Positions 1 to 10,998 are shown, numbered from the stretch's first letter. The stretch: DNA of 64,000 nucleotides from Neolewinella xylanilytica (GCF_002934605.1 NZ_PTJC01000006.1:868001-932000); one strand, 5' to 3'. Notes: a model not told the origin generated them from the sequence alone. Made by a program: numbers and translations.

Positions 1-263
1 GCGCGTTCCGATTCTACGTAGGCAACGGCGTCAGGGACTTCCCGGTAGGATACCGATCGCACCGTCGAACGGGCCGTTTTTGCAATTTTTGGATTCGGGG
101 GGGCGGGAGTGGAGCCGGCCAGTACGATGCCGGCCAAACCGGCGGCATCCGCTAGGCGAAAGGCGGACCCGACGTTCCGGGGGTCGACCCAGTCCGGCAG
201 CAACAACCAGATGGGATATTGATGGCCGGACCGAGGAACTTCGTGGTGCGCTAGCTGTCGGAT
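1..263 (-). CDS. TrmH/SpoU-family RNA methyltransferase (3' end cut by window)
   Basis: The reverse strand reads RQLAHHEV, then PIWLLLPDWVDPRNVGSAFR and a TPAPPNPKIAKTA block. This matches the start of SPOUT-class 2'-O-ribose methyltransferases of the TrmH family, whose knotted domain binds S-adenosylmethionine and modifies rRNA or tRNA. Only the first 87 or so codons are present; the rest lies left of the window. No ATG, GTG or TTG is found in frame between the upstream stop (about 290) and the conserved core. The natural family start (MRKL-like) falls on an ATC codon at 263-261, which I use as the boundary; a TTG about 17 codons further in is the alternative. It follows the FKBP gene by 7 bases, so the two are probably cotranscribed. 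Family assignment is fairly sure; the start is not. Confidence 0.72.
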   Translation of the reverse strand, partial: MRQLAHHEVPRSGHQYPIWLLLPDWVDPRNVGSAFRLADAAGLAGIVLAGSTPAPPNPKIAKTARSTVRSVSYREVPDAVAYVESER

Positions 264-270
264 GTGGGAG

Positions 271-735
271 CTATTGGAAACTGATCAGGTCGATATCGAA
301 GATCAGGGCTGAATTGGCGCAGAGGTTGGCCGCCTGATTAGCACCATACCCTCGATTGGCCGGAACGAAAAGCCGAATACTGCCTCCCGCGCCGATCTGC
401 GGAATGCCGATTCGCCACCCCTCGATCAATTCATCCAGGATGAAGGTGACCGGAGTTCCCGAAGTCTGGTCGAACGTATCCCGCTCGGTGGTCGTGCCAA
501 CGTAGTTGACGGTAATGGCGCTGGACAGGGTGGGGCGCGACGTCGTGTCGCCCGGCTCGTCGATGATGTAGTACACGCCCTGCTCCGTTTCTATTAGGTT
601 TTGGAGATCAGCTGAATTGCTAATGATGTACTCGTCGATGTCCTGATCGCTTCCAATACAGTCGTCCTCACTACAGCCAACCAAGATAAATGCGCCGCCC
701 ACGAAGGCGAGCCAAAGGAATAGCCTCAACATCAT
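271..735 (-). CDS. FKBP-type peptidyl-prolyl isomerase, lipoprotein
   Basis: This 154-residue protein starts with a lipoprotein signal (hydrophobic stretch ending ILVGC, Cys at residue 21), so it is probably anchored in an envelope membrane. Residues about 70-154 form one FKBP domain: AITVNYVGT, a GWRIGIPQIGAGG segment, then RLFVPANRGYGANQ and a closing hydrophobic strand. FKBPs catalyse cis-trans isomerisation of X-Pro bonds and help proteins fold in the periplasm. The GYG loop and the GW pair of the active site are visible. A TACCTTTA box at 760-753 may be its promoter. It lies just upstream of the RNA methyltransferase gene in the same direction. Confidence 0.88.
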   Translation of the reverse strand: MMLRLFLWLAFVGGAFILVGCSEDDCIGSDQDIDEYIISNSADLQNLIETEQGVYYIIDEPGDTTSRPTLSSAITVNYVGTTTERDTFDQTSGTPVTFILDELIEGWRIGIPQIGAGGSIRLFVPANRGYGANQAANLCANSALIFDIDLISFQ

Positions 736-958
736 TTAACTAGATTTATCGGTAAAGGTAAGCCGATCGCGGGGAAACGCTTTCCTGGTCGATTGTGAAT
801 GGGAGTAACAATACGGGCTAACACCCTGTGCTGAGCTAATTCGCCAGGCTGACTTTGAAGTAGATTCACTTTTTTTTCACAATCATGAACACCTCTTTCA
901 AGTGTGGGTTAAATGGATAACGAACTAAGCGTATAAGATAAGGTGAGTGTATGTAAGC

Positions 959-991
959 GGTCCGTCGGTTTTCCGGCGGGCCTTTTTTTTT
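959..991 (+). terminator. Stem-loop with T-run downstream of guaB
   Basis: A 10-bp stem (959-968 with 973-982, two G-T pairs, TTTT loop) is followed by nine T at 983-991. This is an intrinsic terminator in plus orientation. The adjacent gene, guaB, ends at 1009 on the minus strand, where the same hairpin is preceded by A rather than followed by U, so its use as the guaB terminator is less certain. Confidence 0.5.
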
Positions 992-1008
992 CCCGCACCT
1001 GCCGGCGG

Positions 1009-3265
<2,257 letters not shown>

Positions 3266-3266
3266 G

Positions 3267-4040
3267 TCAATCGATGTAGCGCCATTTGCGCAGGAAGCGT
3301 AGTCCCAGACTGATCTCGATGGTGAAGTTGCGGATGGCGCGTTCCCCGAGGGTAGTATTGCCACTGCCGAATGGGTCCACCACGTTATTGATGGGCCCCT
3401 GATTATACTGGAAACTGAGATCGGGCTGGGCCGTGAGCTCCACGAATCCGCCGATACGTTCGGTCAGCGGCAGGATAACGCCTCCACCTACGGTAGCGCC
3501 ATACGTGAAGCGATTGATGAATTCGTAGGAATTCAGTGGGTACGCGCTGCGAAAGGCGATGCCCTGGGTCGTGCTCAGTAGGTCGTATTCCTCCAGGTTC
3601 GTCCCCACGTTGTATTCCGCCCGTACGCCAATGAGGTAATATGCATCCCCCAACCCGAGGGGAGCCACTACCTGCTTCCCCCCGATACTAAGCACCAGGT
3701 TGTTGAAAACGAAGTCGTCCGCGGGCAGGGTGACACCGTTTCCCTGGAAGGTGATCGCCCGCCGTCGGCTGATGCGACTTCCGCGCTGGTGGTAGCCAAC
3801 ACTGCCCCAGAAACTGAAGGTACCCTGGGCGGGAATGGATTCCAGAAACAGATCGCCGTGAAACCCCAGGTTGAGCTCCGTTTCTATGTTGGACCAGTCC
3901 TGGCTTCCCAGACTGAATCCGCCCCGGATACCCCAAAGGTAGCCGCCCCAGTCCTCCCCGTACACCCCGTCGTCCTCGTCCAGAAGTTGGGCGGACATGC
4001 AGAAGGGTAATAGCAGAAAGAGGGTGAGCAAGCGGTGCAT
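3267..4040 (-). CDS. Outer-membrane beta-barrel protein
   Basis: The 257-residue product begins with a Sec signal peptide ending in MSAQ. The mature part has alternating strands rich in Gly, Tyr and Phe (GFSLGSQDWSNIE, GSVGYHQRGS, FINRFTYGATVGGGV) and finishes in a strand-like ISLGLRFLRKWRYID, as expected for a small porin-like barrel of the PorT/OmpA-like type. No enzymatic motif is visible. The ligand or role cannot be read from sequence. It sits between the wall enzyme (10 bases upstream) and comF (1 base downstream), so it probably belongs to that operon. Confidence 0.75.
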   Translation of the reverse strand: MHRLLTLFLLLPFCMSAQLLDEDDGVYGEDWGGYLWGIRGGFSLGSQDWSNIETELNLGFHGDLFLESIPAQGTFSFWGSVGYHQRGSRISRRRAITFQGNGVTLPADDFVFNNLVLSIGGKQVVAPLGLGDAYYLIGVRAEYNVGTNLEEYDLLSTTQGIAFRSAYPLNSYEFINRFTYGATVGGGVILPLTERIGGFVELTAQPDLSFQYNQGPINNVVDPFGSGNTTLGERAIRNFTIEISLGLRFLRKWRYID

Positions 4041-4049
4041 GCCCGCAAA

Positions 4050-5387
4050 TTAGCGGATCCGCAGTTGTTGACCAACCGAGATGGTGTTTCCCGTCAGGGC
4101 ATTGAGTTGGCGGATGGCATCGACGGTGACCCCGTAGCGCCGGCTAATGGCGTAGAGGGTTTCCCCGGCCGTTACGGCGTGGTATACCGTAGCGGGTTGG
4201 TTCGGGCTCGTCGGTGGGGTAGTGGCCGGCGGCGTGACGACGGGCTGTTCCGGTTCTACCGTGGGCCGGGGCTTGGGTTCGGGGATGGGCGTATTGGGAG
4301 AGATGGGCGCCCCCATATCCAGGAACCCGTCGTCATCGGTGGTCGCCGGTTCGATGGTCCGGTCGGGCCTGGTTATCGGGTTGACCGGATCGGGCGTCGC
4401 GCCGTTTCGAGTCAGATCGGGCGGATTGCGTACCCGCCAGCCCCGCAGCTTGACTTGTTCGCCGGCCGCCGGGCGGGCCTGTTCGCCCAGGCGGTTGCGG
4501 CGGGCCAGGTTTTTTACCCGGATGCCGTAGCGTTGGGCGATGTCGTAGAGGTCTTCGCCGGCCATTACCGTATGGTAGCGCTCGGAACCGCGGTAGGACC
4601 GCCGTTTTTTCTGTAGGTAGATCCGCTCGTTGGCGGCAACGGTCTGGTTTTCGGATACCAGCTTTTCATTGTAATCGAGTAAGCGGCGAACGCTCACGTC
4701 CACCTGTTGGGCTACCTGCTGCAGGTTCACCGGCGCCTGACTTACGTAGTAATTCACGTCGTTGGTGTTCAGGATGCCGGTGATGGCGTCCTCCACCGGC
4801 ACCTCGAGGTCGATGGGGTCGATCTCGCCGGGTACGTCGTATTCGTCCAGCCGGTGCCGTTCGATTAGGGTGATCAACAGCTCCGGGTAGCGGGGGTTGG
4901 TAGCGTAGCCGGCTTTACGGAGTCCTTTGGCCCAGCCTTTATAGTCGGTCGGTTCGAGGCGGAACAGGAAGCCGTAGCGGAACGCCTTGTTCGGGTCGCG
5001 CAGGAACTCGGAATGGGCTACGTAGCTCGCGTCGGCGTCGTTGTAGCGGCGGAAACAGCTTTTGGTCAGCCGGCCGGAGGAGTCGTAATCGTCGTCTTCC
5101 CGGTACACGGCATCCCCCTTCCAGTTGCTGCCGCATTTGATGCCGAAGTGGTTTTTGGCGGTGCGGGCCAGGTAGCTCTTCCCGGAGTTGCTTTCCAGGA
5201 TCCCCTGGGCCAGCTTGATGCTTGCGGGCACGCCGGTACGTTCCATTTCCTCCATCGCGATCCGCTTGAAGCGTTCGATGTAGGCTTCCTGTTCGCTGTT
5301 TTCCTCCGCCGTCCAGGTAAAGGGGAGGTTGGCGGAAAGGCTACTAGCGGTAATCAGACAGAGTAGTGCACAAACGAAAGGTTTCAT
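4050..5387 (-). CDS. Glucosaminidase-domain wall hydrolase with LysM repeats
   Basis: A signal peptide (ending SLSAN) is followed at about residues 35-185 by a glucosaminidase (FlgJ/LytD-type) domain: EMERTGVPASIKLAQGILES, where the Glu is the likely catalytic acid, then HFGIKCG and SCFRRYNDADASYVAHSEFL. Two LysM modules follow: YHTVMAGEDLYDIAQRYGI near residue 270 and YHAVTAGETLYAISRRYGV at the C-terminus, with a Pro/Thr-rich linker between them. Such enzymes cut the glycan strands of peptidoglycan in the periplasm during growth or division. At 445 residues the size is ordinary. The upstream region holds a palindromic element rather than an evident promoter. Confidence 0.92.
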   Translation of the reverse strand: MKPFVCALLCLITASSLSANLPFTWTAEENSEQEAYIERFKRIAMEEMERTGVPASIKLAQGILESNSGKSYLARTAKNHFGIKCGSNWKGDAVYREDDDYDSSGRLTKSCFRRYNDADASYVAHSEFLRDPNKAFRYGFLFRLEPTDYKGWAKGLRKAGYATNPRYPELLITLIERHRLDEYDVPGEIDPIDLEVPVEDAITGILNTNDVNYYVSQAPVNLQQVAQQVDVSVRRLLDYNEKLVSENQTVAANERIYLQKKRRSYRGSERYHTVMAGEDLYDIAQRYGIRVKNLARRNRLGEQARPAAGEQVKLRGWRVRNPPDLTRNGATPDPVNPITRPDRTIEPATTDDDGFLDMGAPISPNTPIPEPKPRPTVEPEQPVVTPPATTPPTSPNQPATVYHAVTAGETLYAISRRYGVTVDAIRQLNALTGNTISVGQQLRIR

Positions 5388-5418
5388 AGCGGTATATATC
5401 GGGTAGTTAGACGGACAT

Positions 5419-5580
5419 TATACCCGTTACGAAGTAGTTTGGGCGTTTATCTCTTGCTATCTGCGTCCAGCTCAGCGTTAGCAAGCCTCGCCGACACTTA
5501 GGTGTCGCCTACGTTTGCTGCCTCGATCTGAACGAATATAGCGGCGACCTAAATCTTCAAACCACTTCGTGCCGGGTATA
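5419..5580. repeat. 162-bp imperfect palindrome with terminal inverted repeats
   Basis: The ends, 5419-5441 and 5558-5580, are inverted repeats matching at 20 of 23 positions, starting TATACCCG. The interior contains a perfect short hairpin (CGACAC-TTAG-GTGTCG) and further complementary stretches, so the whole element can fold back on itself. The outer TA bases could be a TA target duplication of the kind left by IS630/mariner-type elements. No ORF lies inside. It looks like a miniature inverted-repeat element between divergent genes. A regulatory palindrome is the alternative. Confidence 0.6.
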
Positions 5581-5656
5581 CCTCGGTAACGGCGAAATTC
5601 CGAAGCTTCTTGGGATAGCACCAGAAAATTTAGCTTTTTTTTGGATTTCATCCGTT

Positions 5657-5671
5657 CCCGCGCTCCGGCGC
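5657..5671 (+). repeat. Copy A of dispersed 15-mer CCCGCGCTCCGGCGC
   Basis: Exact copy, in the place where the -33 element of the arginine deiminase promoter would be expected. It shares GTTCCCGCGCTCCGGCGCC with the copy at 35531. Confidence 0.5.
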
Positions 5672-5680
5672 CCCATGTTT

Positions 5681-5688
5681 TACCTTCG
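5681..5688 (+). promoter_or_regulatory. -7 box of the arginine deiminase gene
   Basis: TACCTTCG is one base from TAnnTTTG and lies four bases before the ATG at 5693. This rules out the upstream ATG at 5675, which overlaps the box. Confidence 0.5.
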
Positions 5689-5692
5689 CGGT

Positions 5693-6970
5693 ATGCCTAT
5701 CCAAGTACATTCCGAGATCGACCGCCTGCACCGGGTCATCATCCACCGCCCCGATGCCGGTACCTCCACCATCACGCCCCGCCGCGCCGAAGAGCTGTTA
5801 TTCGATGATATCGTCTATGTTCCCCGACTGCAGGAGGAGCACGACGTTTTCACCGACCTGCTGCGGGCGTTTCTGGGGCCGGACGGGGTGCTGGAAATCG
5901 GTACGCTCCTCGCCGAAGCCATTGCCGCCGCGCCGAAAGTGACCGCGGAATTGCTGGAACTGATCGTCAACTGGGAGGAACTGCCCAAGACCTACGTGGA
6001 AAAGCTCCGGGCGCTTACCCCCGAGCAGTTGGCCAACGTACTGATCACCGGCTACGAACCCCACGAGGATCGCGTGCTCTTCGACCCGATCCCGAACTTT
6101 ATTTTTACCCGCGATATCGCCGTGACCATCAACGACCACGTGCTGGTCACCAAAGCCGCCAAGCAGGCACGCAGCCGGGAAAACTTTCTGACCCGCATGG
6201 TGATCGTCGGGCACCCCATGTTCGCCGATCTGTGGAACAGCGGCAGGGTGATCAACCTGAACGACGTGGATAAATTTCCTCCGAGCCGCGAGGGTGAAAA
6301 GGTCTACCTGGAGGGGGGCGACGTGATGCTGCTGCACCGGGATTACCTGCTCATCGGCGACAGCGAACGGTCTACCACGTACAGCATCCGCCAACTAGCC
6401 GACGATCTCTTTGCCCGCGGGGTGGTCCGAAACGTTGTTCGGGTCAGCGTACCCTCCGAGCGAAGCTTCATGCACCTGGATACCATCTTCACCCAGATCG
6501 ACGCCCACGATTACGTCAGTTTCGAGCCCATCATTTCCGAGGGCGGGCGACAGGCCGGCGTGGAAGTGTGGCGAAGCAACGGGAAAACCACCCACTACAC
6601 CAGCCTGAAAGAGTGCATCCTGCGGGAAATCGATGCGGACGCCAACTTCATCGCCGCCGGCAACGGTCGCAGTCCTTTCCAGGAGCGGGAACAGTGGACC
6701 GACGGCTGCAATCTCGTGGCGATAGCCCCGGGCATCGCCCTCACCTACGACCGCAATCCCGTGACCGCGGAAACCCTGGCGCGGAACGGCTACACCATCG
6801 TAACGGCGCAAGAAGTACTGGATCGGGTGAGCAGCGGGGAACTGGACGTCAGTACGCTGGGTAAAACCATCATCACCCTGCCCAGTGCCGAGTTGAGCCG
6901 GGGGCGGGGCGGGAGCCATTGCATGACCTGCCCGGTGGAACGAATTCCCGCCAGGTCGGCAAGAGGATAA
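5693..6970 (+). CDS. arcA: Arginine deiminase
   Basis: The 425-residue protein carries the arginine deiminase motifs in order: FTRDI near residue 140, EGGDVMLLH near 205, the HLDTIFT histidine near 260, and the C-terminal HCMTCP with the catalytic Cys. It hydrolyses arginine to citrulline and ammonia in the cytosol. The usual partners arcB (ornithine carbamoyltransferase) and arcC (carbamate kinase) are not adjacent, so it may serve nitrogen release or acid tolerance rather than a complete ATP-yielding pathway. The start is set by the promoter box just upstream. The nearest downstream gene is a TonB-dependent receptor 42 bases away. Confidence 0.93.
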   Translation: MPIQVHSEIDRLHRVIIHRPDAGTSTITPRRAEELLFDDIVYVPRLQEEHDVFTDLLRAFLGPDGVLEIGTLLAEAIAAAPKVTAELLELIVNWEELPKTYVEKLRALTPEQLANVLITGYEPHEDRVLFDPIPNFIFTRDIAVTINDHVLVTKAAKQARSRENFLTRMVIVGHPMFADLWNSGRVINLNDVDKFPPSREGEKVYLEGGDVMLLHRDYLLIGDSERSTTYSIRQLADDLFARGVVRNVVRVSVPSERSFMHLDTIFTQIDAHDYVSFEPIISEGGRQAGVEVWRSNGKTTHYTSLKECILREIDADANFIAAGNGRSPFQEREQWTDGCNLVAIAPGIALTYDRNPVTAETLARNGYTIVTAQEVLDRVSSGELDVSTLGKTIITLPSAELSRGRGGSHCMTCPVERIPARSARG

Positions 6971-7012
6971 AACAAGTTCGGGGTCGGAGCGCTTTCGGTA
7001 GAAATCCCCCGC

Positions 7013-9022
7013 ATGTACCGAGTCCTTTTTCTGCTGATGATCTCCGGCGCGGTCGGCGCCCAGGTCGATACCCTCTATACCCTCCCGGACGCTACCGTGA
7101 CCGCCTTCCGCGACGAAGTGGCCAGTTACCGGGTGGGGGCGAGCGTCAGTACCCTGGAGGAGCGGGAACTGCAGCTGATCCCCACCGCCGACCTCCTGCC
7201 GGCCATGAACCGGCTGCCGGGCGTCCGCTTCGAGCAACGCGCCCCGGGCAGCTACCGCATCAGCGTACGGGGCAGTACGCTGCGTAGCCCGTTTGGCGTG
7301 CGCAACATCAAAATCTACTGGAACGGCATTCCCTTTACCGAGCCGGGCGGCGATACCCCGCTCAATTTTCTGGACGTGGCGAATATCGATCGCGTGGAGC
7401 TGATCCGCGGTCCGGCGGGCAGCCTCTACGGAGCGGGTACGGCGGGCACCTTACTGTTCTCTACGGATACGTTGGAGGGCCACGCCGATGCCGGCGTGGC
7501 GGGCGGCTCGTACGGTTTTTTTCGCGCCGGCGCGCAGGTGCAATGGGGACCGGGCAACGGCAGGGGCACCAACGGCCAGCCGTCCTACCAGTTGCGACTA
7601 TCGCACCAGCAAACCGACGGGTACCGCGCCCAAAGCGCCCTGAGCCGGCAAACGGCCCAGTTCTCGACCCGCTGGCGTATGGGAACGACTCGCAGCTTGC
7701 AGCTTCACGCCCTCTACACCAACCTCTACTACGAGCTTCCCGGCGGACTGAACGCCGAGCAGTACGCCGCCGACCGGAGGCAGGCACGGCCCGGCAGCGA
7801 AACCACGCAGGCGAGCATCAACTACGATAACCTGCTGCTGGGGCTCACCCACGACTGGTCGCGGGGGCGGTGGAGCAACGTAACCACCGTGTACGGTACC
7901 GGTTTCTATTTCGATCACCCCTTTAACTTCGATTACAAGCGGGAAACCAATCTCGGCACCGGCGGGCGTACAGCCTTTGATTACACCCTCCCGTTGGCCG
8001 GCTCCATCCTCAAGCTCAGCGCCGGCGCCGAAACGCAGCTGCAGATGCGGATGGCCAACAACTTCGGAAACGAAACGGGTACCCCCTCCCAGTTGAATTT
8101 TAGCGATGAAATCCTGAGCACCCAGTACATTCTCTTCGCCCAGGCGGCTTATGATCTCGGAGACTGGCGATTCGCGTTGGGGCTGAGCTTCAACGACCTT
8201 CGCTACCGGGTGGATCGCACTTTCGACGCCGCGGCCACCCCGGCCATCACGGAGAGCAGCATTGAGCCGGTGGCGAGTCCGCGGATCTCCGTACTGCGCG
8301 ATTTTGGCGGCTATAGCGTGTACGCTACGGTTAGCAGCGGCTTCAGTCCGCCTACCCTCGATGAATACCGGACCAACGAGGGAAGCATCAACGTGTCGTT
8401 GCAGCCGGAACGGGGCACCAATTACGAGATCGGCACAAAGGGCGCATGGAACGGGCTGGTGGAGTACGAACTGGCCCTATTCTACCTCCGCCTGGACAAC
8501 GCCATCAGCACCTATTCCGACGCGCGGGGCACCCAGCTGTTCCGGAATGCCGGCAGCACCGATCAGCGTGGACTGGAGATGGCCCTGCGCTACCAGCCCG
8601 CCCTGTGGCTCGACCTTTACGGCAGCTACACCTACCACGACTTTTCCTACGGTAGCTACGAGCGCTCGGGGGAGGATTACTCCGGCAATCCGCTACCGGG
8701 TACCGCCCCCCACGTAGTTAACCTCGAGGCGACGGCTTCCCTTCCGGCGGGCTTCTATGCGGTACTTACGGAGAACTATACCGACGCCATCCCCCTGAAC
8801 GACGATAATTCGGTGTTCGGGGAGGCGTATCATCTGCTCCGGGCCCGCCTCGGTTGGCGGGGCGATTGGGCAGGAAAGCGCCTCGACGTGTACGTGGGGG
8901 GTAGCAATCTGCTCGATCAGGCGATGAGCTTCGGCAACGATCTCAACCCCCAGTTCGGGGGGCGGTACTACCAGCCGGCGCCGGGGCGGAACTGGTTCTT
9001 GGGGGCGCGGGCTAGTTTGTAA
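7013..9022 (+). CDS. TonB-dependent outer-membrane receptor
   Basis: A short signal peptide (ending AVGAQ) leads into a plug domain: VTAFRDEVASYRVGASVSTL, then LPGVRFEQRAPGSYRISVRG and VELIRGPAGSLYGAGTAG. A 22-strand-type barrel follows and ends in a terminal strand WFLGARASL. The 669 residues and the lack of an N-terminal carboxypeptidase-like domain make it a classical siderophore/cobalamin-type receptor rather than a SusC protein. It imports a ligand across the outer membrane using TonB energy; the ligand cannot be told. It is 42 bases after arcA and could share its transcript. Confidence 0.93.
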   Translation: MYRVLFLLMISGAVGAQVDTLYTLPDATVTAFRDEVASYRVGASVSTLEERELQLIPTADLLPAMNRLPGVRFEQRAPGSYRISVRGSTLRSPFGVRNIKIYWNGIPFTEPGGDTPLNFLDVANIDRVELIRGPAGSLYGAGTAGTLLFSTDTLEGHADAGVAGGSYGFFRAGAQVQWGPGNGRGTNGQPSYQLRLSHQQTDGYRAQSALSRQTAQFSTRWRMGTTRSLQLHALYTNLYYELPGGLNAEQYAADRRQARPGSETTQASINYDNLLLGLTHDWSRGRWSNVTTVYGTGFYFDHPFNFDYKRETNLGTGGRTAFDYTLPLAGSILKLSAGAETQLQMRMANNFGNETGTPSQLNFSDEILSTQYILFAQAAYDLGDWRFALGLSFNDLRYRVDRTFDAAATPAITESSIEPVASPRISVLRDFGGYSVYATVSSGFSPPTLDEYRTNEGSINVSLQPERGTNYEIGTKGAWNGLVEYELALFYLRLDNAISTYSDARGTQLFRNAGSTDQRGLEMALRYQPALWLDLYGSYTYHDFSYGSYERSGEDYSGNPLPGTAPHVVNLEATASLPAGFYAVLTENYTDAIPLNDDNSVFGEAYHLLRARLGWRGDWAGKRLDVYVGGSNLLDQAMSFGNDLNPQFGGRYYQPAPGRNWFLGARASL

Positions 9023-9057
9023 GAGGGCGGTTGGTTAGGGCGATTGCGATCGGCTTA

Positions 9058-9108
9058 GACATCGGATGTGTCAGGTGCGACATTTTGTCAGACATCCGAT
9101 GTGTCAGG
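9058..9108. repeat. Pair of REP-like palindromes, left side of transposase
   Basis: Two related near-palindromes, 9058-9074 (GACATCGGATGTGTCAG) and 9087-9108 (core GACATCCGATGTGTCAGG), with arms ACATC/GATGT. A third copy lies on the other side of the transposase relic. REP-associated transposases are normally flanked by such hairpins, which they recognise. Confidence 0.6.
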
Positions 9109-9199
9109 TCGAAATTTTCAGCAAAACAAGAGAATTAACCCCACTCTCACCACATGCGAGTGAAGCCAACGTCATTGCGGGATCAACAACATATCCCTA

Positions 9200-9823
9200 A
9201 TGCTTACTCCCACCTCTCTGACTGAAATGGGCGGTCTCCCCCCGGTTTTTCACTTATACAACCGCGCCAACGATCGCAAAACACTGTTTACCGAGCACGG
9301 GCAATACCAGTATTTCCTTGGCAAAGTAAGGTCGAACCTGGCGACCGCAGCTCACCTACTCGGCTACTGCATCATGCCCAATCACTTTCACCTTCTTTTG
9401 ACACCAACGGATCCGTTGGATGTGATCTTGAAGTTCGACGATAAGGTCATGAGTCGCCTGCCGACCGACGCCATCAGCGAGGCCATCCGCCGAATACTGA
9501 TGGGTTTTACGTAGGGGTACAATCACACCTTTCATCTTACCGGTTCCCGCTTTCAACAGCACACCCGGTGCAAGCATCATTATCGCCCCTTCCACCACGG
9601 TTTGAACTACCTGCATTTCAATCCCGTGGCGGCCAAACTCGTTGATCACCCCGGGGAGTGGGGCTATAGTTCTCATTATGAATACGCCGATTTCACGCAT
9701 GCGGAAGAAAGCATCTGCAACGTAACCCTCGGCAGAAAGCTCCTAGAAAGCGGACGCAATGAATTAGTGGAAAGTGGTAATTTGACCGGATTTTACGTGG
9801 GCAGCTATTCCCGTATTTCCTAA
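9200..9823 (+). pseudogene. REP-associated tyrosine transposase (Y1/HUH family) interrupted by one amber stop
   Basis: The frame begins HLYNRANDRKTLF, then has the metal-binding HUH motif in GYCIMPNHFHLLLTP, and a TAG stop at 9512-9514 after ILMGFT. The very same frame continues without a gap as GYNHTFHLTGSRFQQHTR and then LNYLHFNPVAAKLVDHPGEW, with the catalytic-type Tyr before the LHFNP block. So a single in-frame stop separates the HUH half from the Tyr half. Flanking REP-like palindromes fit the RAYT class, which moves or copies REP sequences. It is most simply a recently inactivated single-copy transposase; suppression of the stop is possible but there is no evidence for it. Confidence 0.82.
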
Positions 9824-9831
9824 TTTCACTA

Positions 9832-9850
9832 CCTGACACATCCGATGTGT
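9832..9850. repeat. REP-like palindrome, right side of transposase
   Basis: CCTGACACATCCGATGTGT, the inverse arrangement of the left copies. It runs over the apparent ATG at 9845, another reason to place the start of the next gene at 9866. Confidence 0.55.
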
Positions 9851-9865
9851 TCGTACCAGCCAGCT

Positions 9866-10984
9866 ATGCGCACTTGCTTTTTTCTGATCCTCCCGCTTGT
9901 AATCTTCATGGCCTGCGCCCAGCAGCCCGCGCCCGCAGCGGAGCCAGCCGCTAACGCAAACGTTCCCGTTACCTTCCTTTTAGGTACCTACGACGACGCC
10001 GGCGTTCACGAACCCGGTATTTATCGCTTTGGGTTGGAAGAAGACGGTAGCCTGACCAACCAGGGTAGGGTAGCGGAAGCCAGCAACCCGTCTTTCATCG
10101 CTTACAATAACGACCGGTCTATCCTGGTTTCCGTGGAGCAATTGAACGGGGAACCCGGCCGCGTGGTCAGTTTTGCCGCCGAGGGAGACAGTCTGATCCT
10201 CCAGAACCGCCAAACCGCCGGAGGAGAGGGGTCCTGCCACGTTAACGTCAGTGAAGACGGATACGTTACGGTAGCAAACTACACGGCGGGGAACCTGGAA
10301 CTCCTCCGATTGGGTACCGATGGCAACCTCAGCGAACCGCTCGATTTAGCAGATCACCGGCAACGCGGGGCCGAGGAGCCTCACGCGCATTCTTCCTATT
10401 TCATCAACGACGGCCGCGAAGTGCTGGCCGTAGATTTGGGAACGGATGAAGTGTGGTACTACCGCATAGACGACGCGTCCGGTGAACTAATTCCCGCCGA
10501 CCCCGCCGTTATCCCGATGGAGGACGGAGCCGGCCCCCGCCACCTGACTATCCACCCGAATGGGAAATGGATCTACGTCATCAATGAATTAAATAGTACC
10601 GTCACCCAGGTGTCGCGGCAAGGTGAGCATATGCAAGTCGTTGAGAGTTGGTCGACGTTACCAGAAGCCTTTACCGGGGAAAGCTTCTGCGCGGATATCC
10701 ATGTCAGTTCCGATGGCCGCTTCGTGTACGGTTCCAATCGCGGCCATAACAGCATCGTCGTTTTCGAAGTCGACGAGGATTCCGGCGCGCTAACCCCCCT
10801 CGAGTACGAATCCGTTGCCGGAGATTGGCCGAGGAACTTCGCCCTCTCTCCCCAGGAAGATTTCCTGCTGGTAGCCAATCAGCGCTCGAAGAACATCACC
10901 ACGCTCAGCCGAAACAAAGAAACCGGAATGTTGGACTTCGTAACCAGTACGACGGCCCCCATTCCGGTCTGCATTCTGTTTTAG
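9866..10984 (+). CDS. Lactonase-family beta-propeller lipoprotein
   Basis: A lipoprotein signal (LPLVIFMAC, Cys at about residue 16) precedes a 7-bladed propeller of the 6-phosphogluconolactonase (YbhE-like) family. Visible blade signatures are VTFLLGTYDDAGVHEPGIY, the EEPHAHSSYF segment and GAGPRHLTIHPNGKWIYV. Cytosolic family members hydrolyse 6-phosphogluconolactone; a lipid-anchored one more likely acts on another lactone or sugar derivative in the envelope, so the substrate is open. The start at 9866 gives 372 residues and a proper signal; the frame extends upstream into a REP palindrome. It converges with glgB. Confidence 0.85.
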   Translation: MRTCFFLILPLVIFMACAQQPAPAAEPAANANVPVTFLLGTYDDAGVHEPGIYRFGLEEDGSLTNQGRVAEASNPSFIAYNNDRSILVSVEQLNGEPGRVVSFAAEGDSLILQNRQTAGGEGSCHVNVSEDGYVTVANYTAGNLELLRLGTDGNLSEPLDLADHRQRGAEEPHAHSSYFINDGREVLAVDLGTDEVWYYRIDDASGELIPADPAVIPMEDGAGPRHLTIHPNGKWIYVINELNSTVTQVSRQGEHMQVVESWSTLPEAFTGESFCADIHVSSDGRFVYGSNRGHNSIVVFEVDEDSGALTPLEYESVAGDWPRNFALSPQEDFLLVANQRSKNITTLSRNKETGMLDFVTSTTAPIPVCILF

Positions 10985-10998
10985 CTTACGGCTATTTG

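Noticed and set aside
9200-9823. Two separate genes or a programmed frameshift in the transposase
   Set aside because: Both halves are in the same reading frame, split only by a TAG, so neither a second gene nor a frameshift is needed.
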